A stretch of 64,000 nucleotides of DNA, from assembly GCA_943331005.2 (NCBI GenBank), contig CALQJX020000009.1, forward strand, positions 1 to 64,000. The letters are read 5' to 3'. Positions 17,412 through 27,140 of this stretch are shown here, piece by piece. This DNA comes from Bordetella parapertussis. GTDB taxonomy: Bacteria; Bacteroidota; Bacteroidia; Chitinophagales; Chitinophagaceae. Below the pieces are notes generated by a model. That model was not told the DNA's origin. It did not search any database and saw only the letters and a list, made by a program, of their open reading frames with translations. The position numbers and the translations under genes were made by a program. The stretch's first letter is position 1, and each line of letters opens with the position of its first letter.

Positions 17412-20400
17412 CTAGTTCTTCACAAATGTTTTTGAAGCAACCTTCATACCATTGTTAATGAACATTACAGAGTAGACACCAGAAGAGAGGTTTGTAACAT
17501 CAAGGTTGCCCTTGCCATTAACCAGTTTAGCTGTTTCTATTTCTTTACCCAGCATATCTACCAGCTTGATCACGAGTTCATCGTTGCCGGTAATACCCCT
17601 TACCTCAATGTTAAGGAGTGAGTTAGCAGGGTTAGGGAACAACCTAACGTCAATCATACCAACTGTAACCGGCTCAACACCTGTAGGGGTATTGTAATAA
17701 ACTTTCTGGAAGCAACCGTCGCGCTGAGAGATAACCCAGTAACGTTTGCCATTGAAGTCAGGAGTTGGCAGATAATATGACTGCTGAATTGCACCAGCTA
17801 TGATATTAGAATCGAGTGTAACAGCAGCATCATAACCCCACTGATAAGTTGCGGAAGTATTATCAGTACAGATCAGTTCGTTACCGAAGTATTTCACTTC
17901 AGGAGTATAAGCAGGAGTACTGTTTACAGTAACTACGAAGCTATCTGTAACGAAGCAACCAGTGTTTGTGATCTGAGTAGTGATACGAACAACTGCAGTA
18001 CCAATAGCAGTAAAGTTTACAATGGCATTCTTCCTGTCAGGGCTGGTAGCATAGATATCAGCATTTGTTGCACTCCATGCGTAGCTAAGACCAGCAGCAG
18101 GAGATTGTTCTGCACCGAAGTTCTGGTACTGAGCATTAGCACATATGACAGCATCAGGATGTATTGCGATGTTGGTATGAGGTGCCATTACATGAACTGT
18201 AACAATGATGGTGGCGATGTTAGTGCCACAGCTTGTAGTAACTGCATAACTGATGTTTGTAGTACCTGCGACCAGGCCTGTAACAACACCTGATGCATTG
18301 ATGGTTGCAACCGTAGTATTACTGCTGGTCCAAACGCCACCTGAAACAGAGCTTGATAGCGTTGTAGAGTAGTTGATGCAGATACCAGTAGTACCAGAAA
18401 GCACACCAGCATATGGAGCAGGTTTAACCAGGATATTGAAAGTTGAAGTATCGTCGCTGCAATCGTTCTGAGAGAGGTAAGATATTACAGCAGTACCAGC
18501 TGCACGTCCAAACACTTTACCTGATGCATTGACGAATGCAATAGCAGTATCGCTGGATGCCCAAGTACCTTCACTACCTGAAGTAGTAAGCAGGGTGCTG
18601 TCATTCAGACAAATTTCAGATGCACCGGTAATTGTACCTGCATTTGCAAGCGCTTTTACTTTTACAGAAAGAATAGAAGCACAACCTGTACCAATAGTAT
18701 AAGAAACTGTTACTGTACCTGCAGACACACCAGAAAGAACACCAGTGCTAGTGATAGTAGCAAGGGCTATGTCTGTAGTACTCCATGTACCACCGGAAGA
18801 AAGTGTAGCGTAAGCCTGAGTAGCACCAACACATACGCTGTCTGTACCAGTTATGTTAGAAGGAAGCGGATCAACAGTCATAGTTTTGATAGCAGCACAA
18901 CCTGCAACCGGAGTTTTGTAAGTGATATTTACAGAACCTGCAGAAACACCAGTAATAACGCCTGCAGTGCTAACAGTAGCCCTTGATGGAATAGCTGATT
19001 CCCATATACCACCTACATATGTATTTGAAAGAGGTGTAGTAGAACCCTGACATACGTTTGTAGAACCAACGATAGGGTTGAGGGTAGGTTCAACCGTTAC
19101 CAACCTTGTAATGTAACAAGCAGAAGTTAGAGTGTAAGTGATCGTAGAAGTTCCTGTACCTGTACTTGTTACAACACCGAAAGCATCGATAGTAGCAACG
19201 AGCGGATTACTGCTGCTCCATGAGCCACCTGAAAGCGGGTTATTAAGGACTGTGAAACTACCTATACACATAAATGGTGTACCTGTGATAGAAGGTGGAA
19301 CAGGATTAACTGTAACCTGAGTAGTGATATAGCAACCGGTAGCCAGCAATGTGTAGCTAACTGTAACAATACCAGGACTAACTGCAGTAACAACGCCACT
19401 TGTAGCATTTACTGTAGCAATAGAAGTGTTATTGCTAGACCATGTACCGAATGGAGTTGCATTTGTGAAGGTTGTGCTTGAACCCATACAGATCTGAGTA
19501 GTACCAACTATTGCAGAAGGAAGCGGATTGACAACAACAAAAGCAGAAGCAACACAACCTGTAGGCAGCGTATAGCTGATGTTTGCACCACCTGCGCTGA
19601 GACCGTTTACAATACCTGTAGTAGAACCAACTGTAGCAATTGTGAGATTGCTACTTGACCATACACCGCCTGTAGATGTAGGAGTAAGTGTAGTATAATT
19701 TCCAACACAAGTGTAAGTGAGACCAGTAAGCGGACCGGGAACCGGGTTAACTGTTACTACTTTAGACCTGTAACAACCAGTACCCAGTATAGTGAATGTA
19801 ATATTTGACGTACCAACGGTGATACCAGAAACAACACCACTTGTAAGACCAACAGGTGCTACAGAAGGGTTGCTTGATGTCCAGATACCAGAGAACGGAC
19901 TACCATTTGTCAATGCAACAGTAGAACCAAGACAAACACTGTCCGGACCGCCGATAAGTGGTGGTGTAGAGTGTACTGTGATACCAAATGAAGCCTTACA
20001 GCCACCTGGGAGTACGTAATCAATTGTATCGATATCGTTAGCTATACCGGTAACCACCCCAGTAAGAAGATCGACAGAAGCAACAGATATGTTGCGGCTG
20101 CTCCAAGAACCACCAGCAGTAGCATTGAACAATGTTATTGCTTGCCCCATACAAACTGCAGAAGGACCAGTGATAGGAGAAGGAGCAGGATTAATTACGA
20201 TATCTGTAGTGACTTTGCAACCAATACCGAGGGTGTAAGTGATCCTTGCTGTACCCGGAGTAACACCAGTTACTAGACCACTTGCGAGATCAACAGTAGC
20301 AACTGCAGTATTGCTGCTGCTCCATGTACCACCAATTGAAGTATTGCTGAGCAAAGATGTGCTGCTTGCACAGATAGTAGTGTTACCATCTATTGAAGGG

Positions 20401-23400
20401 GGTGCAGCTGTTACTGTAACAACAGCAGTAGCCTGACAGCCACCTAGAACTGTATAACGTATAGTGGTAGTATTGTAGAAACCTGAAGTACCTGTAACAA
20501 CACCTGTACCCGGATCGATAGTAGCAACTGTTAAGTCATCGCTGCTCCAGATACCGCCAGGAACACCATTTGTGAGGTTGGTAGTAGAACCTGAGCATAT
20601 TGACATTGCACCAACTATAGGAGTAGGCACAGCGTTTACTGTAGCAATAGTAAAGGTCTTACAACCTGTTGGCATTGCATATGTAATAGTACTTGTACCG
20701 GAAGCAAGGCCAGACATCAAACCAGATGTTACATCAATAATAGCCCTAGAAGGAACACTGCTTGTCCAGATACCACCCGTAGTAGAACTGGTAAGTGTGA
20801 TTGAACTACCAACACAAACCGCAGCGACTTCAGCAATAGGAGCCGGAACCGGATTAACTGTAACTATCATTGTTTTAGCACAACCTGTAGGCATTGTATA
20901 GCTTATAACAACAACCCCTTGAGAGATACCATTTACCACACCAGAAGTAGTGACAGTTGCCAGCGTATTGTTGTTGCTGCTCCAAGTACCACCTGCAGTA
21001 AGATCGAATAAGTTTGAAGTGCCACCAACACATACATTAGGCACACCAACTATGTTTGCAGGAACATTTGTAACTGTAACAACTGTAGTTGTGCGGCAAC
21101 CTGTAGTAAGAATGTAAGTGATAGTTGATGTACCAATGCTCACTGCATTTACGATACCTGTACCTATACCTACTGTAGCTACTACCGGATTGCTGGTAGA
21201 CCATGAACCACCCGGAGTAAGAGAAGTAAGATTTGAACTTGAACCAAGACAAATGTTAGTAACACCAGATATAGCTGTAGGTATAGCATTAACAGTTACT
21301 ACAGCAGAAGCAATACAACCTGTACCCGCAGTATATATAATTGTAGCAGTACCAGGGAAAACCGCAGTAAGGATACCACTAGCAGGACCTACTGATGCAA
21401 CACCAGTGTTGGTACTTGACCATGTACCGCCCGGAGTGAGTGAAGTAAGTGAAGAAGTTGAACCCTGGCACAATGAAATTGTACCGGCAATTGATGATGG
21501 CAAACTGTTCACAGTAACTGGTTTAGTTACAAAGCAACCAGTGCTGAGTGTATAAGTAATGATTGCAACACCATTTGATATACCCGCGATAACACCATTT
21601 GTACCAACAGAAGCTATAGATGTATTGCTGCTACTCCAAGAACCACCGTTAGTGGTAGATGTATAAACTGTATTAGAACCGATACATACTGCAGGAACGC
21701 CAACAAGCGCTGCAGGAAGCAGGTTAACAGTCATAGTTGCAACAGTAAAGCAACCAGTACTCATTTTGTAAGTGATATTTGTAGTACCTGAAGCAATACC
21801 GGTAACAATACCTGTAGTATTACCTATTGTAGCTACTGAAGTATTGCTACTGATCCATGTGCCACCAAGAGTAGTACTTGAAAGAGTAGTTGTATTTCCA
21901 ACACATGCGTTCAGGGTGCCTGATATTGTTGCAGGAAGAGGATTGACAGTAACAACTTGTGTGCGGTAACAACCTGAAGCCGGCATAGTGTAAGACACTA
22001 CCGCAGTGCCAGGTGCAATACCTACTACAACACCTGAACCTGAACCAATGATAACTACACCGAGGTTACCGCTACTCCAACTACCACCAGTAGTAGAGTT
22101 AGTAAGCGTAGTAGACAAGCCATGACAAGCAGAAGCTACACCTCCTACAACAGCAGGAAGTGAATTGACAGTAACACTGGTTATAGATTTACAACCCGTA
22201 GTAAGCGTATAAGTAATATTTGTAGAACCTGCAGCTATACCTGTAACTACACCAGTTGAAGGATCAACTGTAGCTACAGCACTGTTGCTGCTTGTCCATG
22301 TACCACCAGCAAAAGGACTGGTGAGTGTAGTAGTTGAACCGATGCAAGTATTCGGAGTACCAGATGTTCCCGCTGGTACATTGTTTACGGTAACATCTGC
22401 TGTTCTGTAACAACCTGAACCAAGAGTGTAAGTAATTGTTGCAACACCTGCTCCCATACCTGTAACCGTACCACCAGATACAACTGCGACGAATGGATCG
22501 CTGGTTGTCCACGAGCCACCTGCAGGAGCTGAAGAGAGATGAGTAGTAAGACCCTGACAAACTATTGTAGTACCTGTCATAGTAGTAGGCAATACATTTA
22601 CTGTGAATAATGCAGATGACTTACAACCATTTGCAAGAGTATAAGATATAGTAGTAGTACCTGAAGCTATACCAGAAACGATACCGGTAGCACCACCTAC
22701 AGAAGCGACAGCAATATTGCTGCTGTTCCATGTACCACCAGATGTTGCATTACTTAACAGTGAAGTGCCACCTACACAACTAGTAGCAACTCCTGTAATT
22801 GGTAACGGAGAAGCGTTTACTGTTACTATTGCTGTGACTCTGCAAGAATTAGCAAGTGTATATGTAATTTCTGAAGTACCTATTGAAATACCTGCAAGAA
22901 CACCTGAACCGTTGATAGTTGCAACAAGGTTATCGCTGCTGACCCATGCACCACCCAGGAAAGAGTTGGAATAAGTTGTAGTAGCACCGGTACAGGCATT
23001 GAGTGACCCACCTATTGGCGAAGGAACAGCATTAACTGTAACTACCCTTGAGTTCATACATCCAGAAACAGACGTATAATAGATAAAGGTTGTACCGATT
23101 GCATTACCTGTAACCAAACCAGCAGCATCAACTGAAGCTATAGAAGCATTGCTTGTTGACCAACCGCCACCACCTGTAAGTGAGGCAAGTGGTGTAGTTG
23201 CACCAAGACAAACTGCAGCATTGCCGGTAATAGCTGAAGGAATAGGGTTAACAGTAACTGTAACTAAAGAATAGCAACCTGAAGCCAGTTTGTAAGTGAT
23301 GGTTGCAGTACCTGCAGCAACACCTGTTACATCTCCGGTTGAAGCATTAACCGCTGCTACACTTGGCGCTGAAGAACTCCAGATTCCACCAATAGTAGCG

Positions 23401-25715
23401 TTACTAAGTAATGTATTGTCGCCAACACATACCTGAGCAGTACCTGAAATTGGCAAAGGATTTACATTGATAGTAAGAACCCTTACTGCAGTACAACCTG
23501 AAGCTGAAAGATAACTGATGCTGGTAGTACCTGCAACAAGCGCATTTACTAAACCTGTACCGGAACCTATAGTTGCAACCGTAGTGTTACTGCTGCTCCA
23601 TGTACCACCGGGTGAAGAATAATTATTAAGTATTGTCACACTACCCTCACAAGCCGAAGTAGCTCCTCCTATGGAAGGAGTACCATTTGTGGTAACTGTG
23701 ATTGAAGCACTACAACCTGTACCGAAAGAATATTTAACCTGAACGATACCTGCTGAAATACCAGTAATAACACCTGTTGCAGGGTTTACATTGATAACAC
23801 CAGCTGAAGGTGTTGACCAAATGCCGCCTAGCATAGTATTACTGAGTGTAGTAGATGCACCGGTACAAACAGTAGGAATACCCGTAATTGCCGGAGGTGT
23901 TGGGTTTACTGTAAGCACAACTGAACTGTAACAGCCTGTAGAAAGGATATTACTTATAATTGAAGTGCCAACTGAAATGCCAGTTACGGTCCCTGCAGGA
24001 GAAACAACAGTAGCAACACTTACGTTATTGCTGCTCCATGTGCCTGTAGGTAAACTTGTGAAAGTAATATTAGAACCTACGCAAACTGTATATGGAGCTG
24101 CAACTGCCGAAGGAGTAATATTTACTAAAATGTTAGATGATCTAGCACAACCAGTAGGCATGATATAAGATATTGCAGTAGTACCTGCTATATTACCTGT
24201 CACAACACCTGCTGAAGAAACTGTAGCAATAATAGGATTGCCAGTAGACCAGGCACCTCCAGGAGTAAGATTTGAAAGCGTAGTATTAAAACCAACACAA
24301 GTAGTTGATGTACCTGTTATAGGTGCAGGAAGTGGATTTACAGAAATAGTAGCTGTAGACAGACAGCCGCTGCTGCCACCAATAAGGTAACTGATCGTTG
24401 CAGTTCCCTGAGAAATTCCTGTAACAGCACCAGAAATTGTAGCAACAGTAGCAACTGCTGTATTGCTGCTGCTCCATGTTCCTCCACCCGGTGTGCTGGC
24501 AAGGTTTGTAGTAGAACCTTCACAAACAACAAATGTTCCTGTAATTGCTGTAGGAACAACATTTACAGTAACGGGAAATGATCTGCGACAAGTTGTTGGG
24601 AGTGTGTATGTAATATTAACTGTGCCATTTGCAGCACCAGATACTACACCACCAAAAGCAGTAACACCAGCTATTGCAGGGTTGCTGCTGGTCCAGTTAC
24701 CACCGGCATCAGCATTGGTAAGTGTGATGCTACTGCCGATACAAACACTAGATGGACCAGCAATAGGCGCCGGAACAGGATTAACTGTGAGCGTTGCAGT
24801 AGTGTAACAGTTGCCTTTGATATAAGATAATGTAGCAGTGCCTGCTGCTATACCAGTTGCAACACCTGTAGTTGAAGAAATAGTTGCAACTGAAGGATTG
24901 CTGCTGAACCAACCGCCACCTGTTGTGGCAATTGTGAAAGAAGAAGTAGAACCTGCACAAAGCGAAGATGCACCCGCGATGGATGGCATAGCACCATTCA
25001 CTGTAACAGCAACTGTTCTTGTATTACTAACACATCCTGAACCAGGATAAGTAACATTGAGGCTGTAGTTGCCGGTAGCCAGCGTAGTTGCCGGTGTAAG
25101 GCTTACTGTGGTTGTAGTAGTAACAGTGCTGAATGCATTGGGACCAGACCAGTTGTAAGATACAACTGAACCTGTACCGGAAATAGCACCTGCACCCAGC
25201 GTGAAAGGCAGACCTACACATATATTATTGGGTGTAGCGGTTAGCGCGCCCAATGTAGGCAACGATAATACCGTATAAGTATTAGGTGAAGTAGGAAATG
25301 TTGTAACCGCACTTACACCAGTTGCAGTAAAACCGGCTGATGGTAATGAAGAGACAGCAGCCGCATTGTTTTCTGCAGCAATGAAATAAGAAACTGTGTT
25401 ACTGGCTAATAGTCCGCCAAGTGAAGCAGCAGCCAATGAAAAATCCCAGGTTGCACTGGTTGATGAGCCACTGACAAAAGTACCGGGAACTGAAACCCAT
25501 GATCCTGCATTCTTTTTTGCATAAAGACGAGGAACATTTGCCCCAGATGTGGGAACTCCTGCAGCATCAGCGATGGTAACGCCGCTAACTGCAACACTGC
25601 CATTCACACACGAAGCACCAACCGGCGAATAAGTGATAGTAGGCTGTGCGTAAGATGTACCGGTCATTAGCATCCCTGTCGTCAGAAGTAATAGCGCCAG
25701 ATAGATTTTTCTCAT
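17412..25715 (-). CDS. Giant T9SS-secreted Ig-repeat surface protein (2767 aa)
   Basis: The protein starts with a signal peptide (about 24 residues, ending TSYAQ). A beta-sandwich-like region and a PKD-like domain run to about residue 240. About 31 tandem repeats of ~73 residues follow, at roughly 245-2500. Each repeat carries a C-x-G-x-T-x-x-L motif, GGTWSSSNTSVATV and GTATITYTLSTGC-like strands, closest to bacterial Ig-like (BIg2) domains. A further PKD-like region precedes a C-terminal type-A sorting domain of about 80 residues (LFPNPANSLLNIEV, SSGVYSVMF, ending SKTFVKN), the signal for type IX secretion and surface attachment. It is probably a cell-surface fibre or adhesin; the ligand is unknown. 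The reading frame is intact over 8.3 kb. Confidence 0.85.
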   Translation of the reverse strand: MRKIYLALLLLTTGMLMTGTSYAQPTITYSPVGASCVNGSVAVSGVTIADAAGVPTSGANVPRLYAKKNAGSWVSVPGTFVSGSSTSATWDFSLAAASLGGLLASNTVSYFIAAENNAAAVSSLPSAGFTATGVSAVTTFPTSPNTYTVLSLPTLGALTATPNNICVGLPFTLGAGAISGTGSVVSYNWSGPNAFSTVTTTTTVSLTPATTLATGNYSLNVTYPGSGCVSNTRTVAVTVNGAMPSIAGASSLCAGSTSSFTIATTGGGWFSSNPSVATISSTTGVATGIAAGTATLSYIKGNCYTTATLTVNPVPAPIAGPSSVCIGSSITLTNADAGGNWTSSNPAIAGVTAFGGVVSGAANGTVNITYTLPTTCRRSFPVTVNVVPTAITGTFVVCEGSTTNLASTPGGGTWSSSNTAVATVATISGAVTGISQGTATISYLIGGSSGCLSTATISVNPLPAPITGTSTTCVGFNTTLSNLTPGGAWSTGNPIIATVSSAGVVTGNIAGTTAISYIMPTGCARSSNILVNITPSAVAAPYTVCVGSNITFTSLPTGTWSSNNVSVATVVSPAGTVTGISVGTSIISNILSTGCYSSVVLTVNPTPPAITGIPTVCTGASTTLSNTMLGGIWSTPSAGVINVNPATGVITGISAGIVQVKYSFGTGCSASITVTTNGTPSIGGATSACEGSVTILNNYSSPGGTWSSSNTTVATIGSGTGLVNALVAGTTSISYLSASGCTAVRVLTINVNPLPISGTAQVCVGDNTLLSNATIGGIWSSSAPSVAAVNASTGDVTGVAAGTATITYKLASGCYSLVTVTVNPIPSAITGNAAVCLGATTPLASLTGGGGWSTSNASIASVDAAGLVTGNAIGTTFIYYTSVSGCMNSRVVTVNAVPSPIGGSLNACTGATTTYSNSFLGGAWVSSDNLVATINGSGVLAGISIGTSEITYTLANSCRVTAIVTVNASPLPITGVATSCVGGTSLLSNATSGGTWNSSNIAVASVGGATGIVSGIASGTTTISYTLANGCKSSALFTVNVLPTTMTGTTIVCQGLTTHLSSAPAGGSWTTSDPFVAVVSGGTVTGMGAGVATITYTLGSGCYRTADVTVNNVPAGTSGTPNTCIGSTTTLTSPFAGGTWTSSNSAVATVDPSTGVVTGIAAGSTNITYTLTTGCKSITSVTVNSLPAVVGGVASACHGLSTTLTNSTTGGSWSSGNLGVVIIGSGSGVVVGIAPGTAVVSYTMPASGCYRTQVVTVNPLPATISGTLNACVGNTTTLSSTTLGGTWISSNTSVATIGNTTGIVTGIASGTTNITYKMSTGCFTVATMTVNLLPAALVGVPAVCIGSNTVYTSTTNGGSWSSSNTSIASVGTNGVIAGISNGVAIITYTLSTGCFVTKPVTVNSLPSSIAGTISLCQGSTSSLTSLTPGGTWSSTNTGVASVGPASGILTAVFPGTATIIYTAGTGCIASAVVTVNAIPTAISGVTNICLGSSSNLTSLTPGGSWSTSNPVVATVGIGTGIVNAVSIGTSTITYILTTGCRTTTVVTVTNVPANIVGVPNVCVGGTSNLFDLTAGGTWSSNNNTLATVTTSGVVNGISQGVVVISYTMPTGCAKTMIVTVNPVPAPIAEVAAVCVGSSITLTSSTTGGIWTSSVPSRAIIDVTSGLMSGLASGTSTITYAMPTGCKTFTIATVNAVPTPIVGAMSICSGSTTNLTNGVPGGIWSSDDLTVATIDPGTGVVTGTSGFYNTTTIRYTVLGGCQATAVVTVTAAPPSIDGNTTICASSTSLLSNTSIGGTWSSSNTAVATVDLASGLVTGVTPGTARITYTLGIGCKVTTDIVINPAPSPITGPSAVCMGQAITLFNATAGGSWSSRNISVASVDLLTGVVTGIANDIDTIDYVLPGGCKASFGITVHSTPPLIGGPDSVCLGSTVALTNGSPFSGIWTSSNPSVAPVGLTSGVVSGITVGTSNITFTILGTGCYRSKVVTVNPVPGPLTGLTYTCVGNYTTLTPTSTGGVWSSSNLTIATVGSTTGIVNGLSAGGANISYTLPTGCVASAFVVVNPLPSAIVGTTQICMGSSTTFTNATPFGTWSSNNTSIATVNATSGVVTAVSPGIVTVSYTLLATGCYITTQVTVNPVPPSITGTPFMCIGSFTVLNNPLSGGSWSSSNPLVATIDAFGVVTSTGTGTSTITYTLTSACYITRLVTVEPTLNPIVGSTNVCQGSTTPLSNTYVGGIWESAIPSRATVSTAGVITGVSAGSVNITYKTPVAGCAAIKTMTVDPLPSNITGTDSVCVGATQAYATLSSGGTWSTTDIALATITSTGVLSGVSAGTVTVSYTIGTGCASILSVKVKALANAGTITGASEICLNDSTLLTTSGSEGTWASSDTAIAFVNASGKVFGRAAGTAVISYLSQNDCSDDTSTFNILVKPAPYAGVLSGTTGICINYSTTLSSSVSGGVWTSSNTTVATINASGVVTGLVAGTTNISYAVTTSCGTNIATIIVTVHVMAPHTNIAIHPDAVICANAQYQNFGAEQSPAAGLSYAWSATNADIYATSPDRKNAIVNFTAIGTAVVRITTQITNTGCFVTDSFVVTVNSTPAYTPEVKYFGNELICTDNTSATYQWGYDAAVTLDSNIIAGAIQQSYYLPTPDFNGKRYWVISQRDGCFQKVYYNTPTGVEPVTVGMIDVRLFPNPANSLLNIEVRGITGNDELVIKLVDMLGKEIETAKLVNGKGNLDVTNLSSGVYSVMFINNGMKVASKTFVKN
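18200..24990 (-). repeat. Array of about 31 Ig-like repeats, period ~219 bp
   Basis: The coding sequence repeats every ~219 bp (73 codons). Copies are divergent at the DNA level but share the same framework. Nearly every unit has one Cys in the C-x-G motif at its start and a second in the TGC strand near its end. I counted 31 units by the first Cys motif. Confidence 0.85.
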
Positions 25716-26346
25716 AAAACAGTCGATTTTTTTAATTTAATTTTCAAAGTTTTTGCCTATAGTATTCAAATAAAAATACAAAACACAGGAGCACAACATT
25801 GTTGTGAACTTACCTGTATATTGAGTTATTTATTTGCTCTTTAATCGATAATATGTACCTAAAATAATTTTAAAGCTATTATAAAAAATTCAGTTTGGGA
25901 GCAAATCTAACAAAATATTACTTACTATCAAATTGCGTCTGCAATAAAATTAAATTTTATATATTTTTATTCGCTATACTAATTCATTTCAGATAGCATT
26001 TGATACAACATAATTATAGGTATCTGACACTTTCCTAAATGTATACTGTATACAACTAAGCTTACTAAATAATGGTATACTCAAGGCAAGTGGACCATTT
26101 ATCTATTCATTTGTTTGCAAATATATACATTTATATTTCTTAAAGTGTAGTTATACTTAATATTAATTATAATTTAATGATGCAATAAGGTACAAATACA
26201 AAAGCATTAACAGAACACGCAGGTAAGGCAACCATAATATAATTTAAAAAAATAAAAATTGAAATCAAATATAAAAAGTGACAGATCTGAACCAGCAAAA
26301 CCTTCTGAACACATCAAAATGTAGTATTTCCCAAGAAAGCAACTAA

Positions 26347-26837
26347 TTATAAATGAAAAGAAAAAATGAATGTACTTCCGCTACACGGCACGCTATATAC
26401 ACTGATTGATCCAACAGTTGCGTTTACAAATTCCTTTCAAAGCATTAACGCAATTCCAGTTCCAACCTCTCCGGCTGTACTCTTGGTTGTATTGCCGAAT
26501 GCTTCAATAATTTGTTCTTTTTTACCGTGACTGATTCCAATTCCATGATATAAGACAGAAAAGGTATTAAACCCATCATTAGCGCTATCAGACAGATTTA
26601 TGCCTATCTGCCCCTACCCTCTCCGGAATATTTAACAGCAATTGAAAGAAGATAACACATTACAAAATCGAAATGAGGATGATCGCCTGTAAAAAATCGG
26701 CCACTGTGCACATCACTCTTAATGAGTATTGATCTTTCTCTGAAATCGAAACCTAACAATTGAATGTTACTTATTACATAAACAGAGGCAACAAACCTTT
26801 CAGGATTGGTCTTGTTTTCATTGATCTGAAATTTACA
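26347..26837 (-). pseudogene. Decayed histidine kinase, C-terminal ATPase domain only
   Basis: Reading the minus strand, the first frame gives NPERFVASVYVISNIQLLGFDF, then GDHPHFDFVMCYLLSIAVKYSGEG, the pattern around a kinase N box. After a frame change near 26611-26625 it continues as GQIGINLSDSAND, HGIGIS (a G1-like box) and EAFGNTTKSTAGEVGTGIALML (F and G2 boxes). It then has a TGA where a Cys codon is usual, followed by KEFVNA and SISVYSVPCSGSTFIFSF. This is the HATPase_c domain of a sensor kinase, with one frameshift and one nonsense codon. Key residues are also lost: the N-box Asn is Ile and the DxGxG Asp is His. No sensor or dimerisation part and no response regulator are recognisable nearby. 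Confidence 0.75.
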
Positions 26838-27083
26838 TCATAACAATAATAAATCAAGTGTACTGACGGTATATTGAATATGAGTTATCAAAAAAGGAAA
26901 AAAGAGTAATGTTAAGAAAAAGGGTTGTCATTACATCAGTGAAATAACCCCAATTATTAGCGGCCTTATGTTGGGTGAATATAAAATTTAAAGAATAAGA
27001 AACATCTTAGTATAAATACAAAAAAAGTACAGTTGGTTTATGAAGAACAGAATAATGAATGAGTAATTAAGTTCGTCATATGC

Positions 27084-27127
27084 TATAAAAACGGAAGGGC
27101 GCAAATTTGCGCCCTTCCGTTTTTATA
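27084..27127 (-). terminator. Terminator of the second giant gene, 44-nt perfect palindrome
   Basis: Positions 27084-27105 and 27106-27127 are exact reverse complements, with core ACGGAAGGGCGCAAA. They form a long GC-rich stem flanked by A/T runs on both sides. It lies 14 bp beyond the stop codon of the minus-strand giant gene and can act in both directions. Confidence 0.9.
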
Positions 27128-27140
27128 TTACAGAACAATA

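Larger units (their letters stand above)
25716..27140. other. 1.4-kb AT-rich gap between two giant genes
   Basis: The segment holds the upstream region of the first giant gene. Two 15-nt palindromes lie there: CACAACA-T-TGTTGTG at 25792-25806 and TGTATAC-T-GTATACA at 26040-26054. It also holds a decayed histidine kinase fragment (26347-26837) and the terminator of the second giant gene (27084-27127). I found no intact gene. Confidence 0.6.

Noticed and set aside
17506..25603. Many long plus-strand open frames (60-145 codons) opposite the first giant gene
   Set aside because: They repeat every ~219 bp with the same hydrophobic pattern and mirror the repeats on the other strand. They arise from biased codons in the antisense frames and have no starts or promoters of their own.
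26960..26975. Shared TAGCGGCCTT word with position ~43199
   Set aside because: It is a single short match with different flanks; chance is sufficient.
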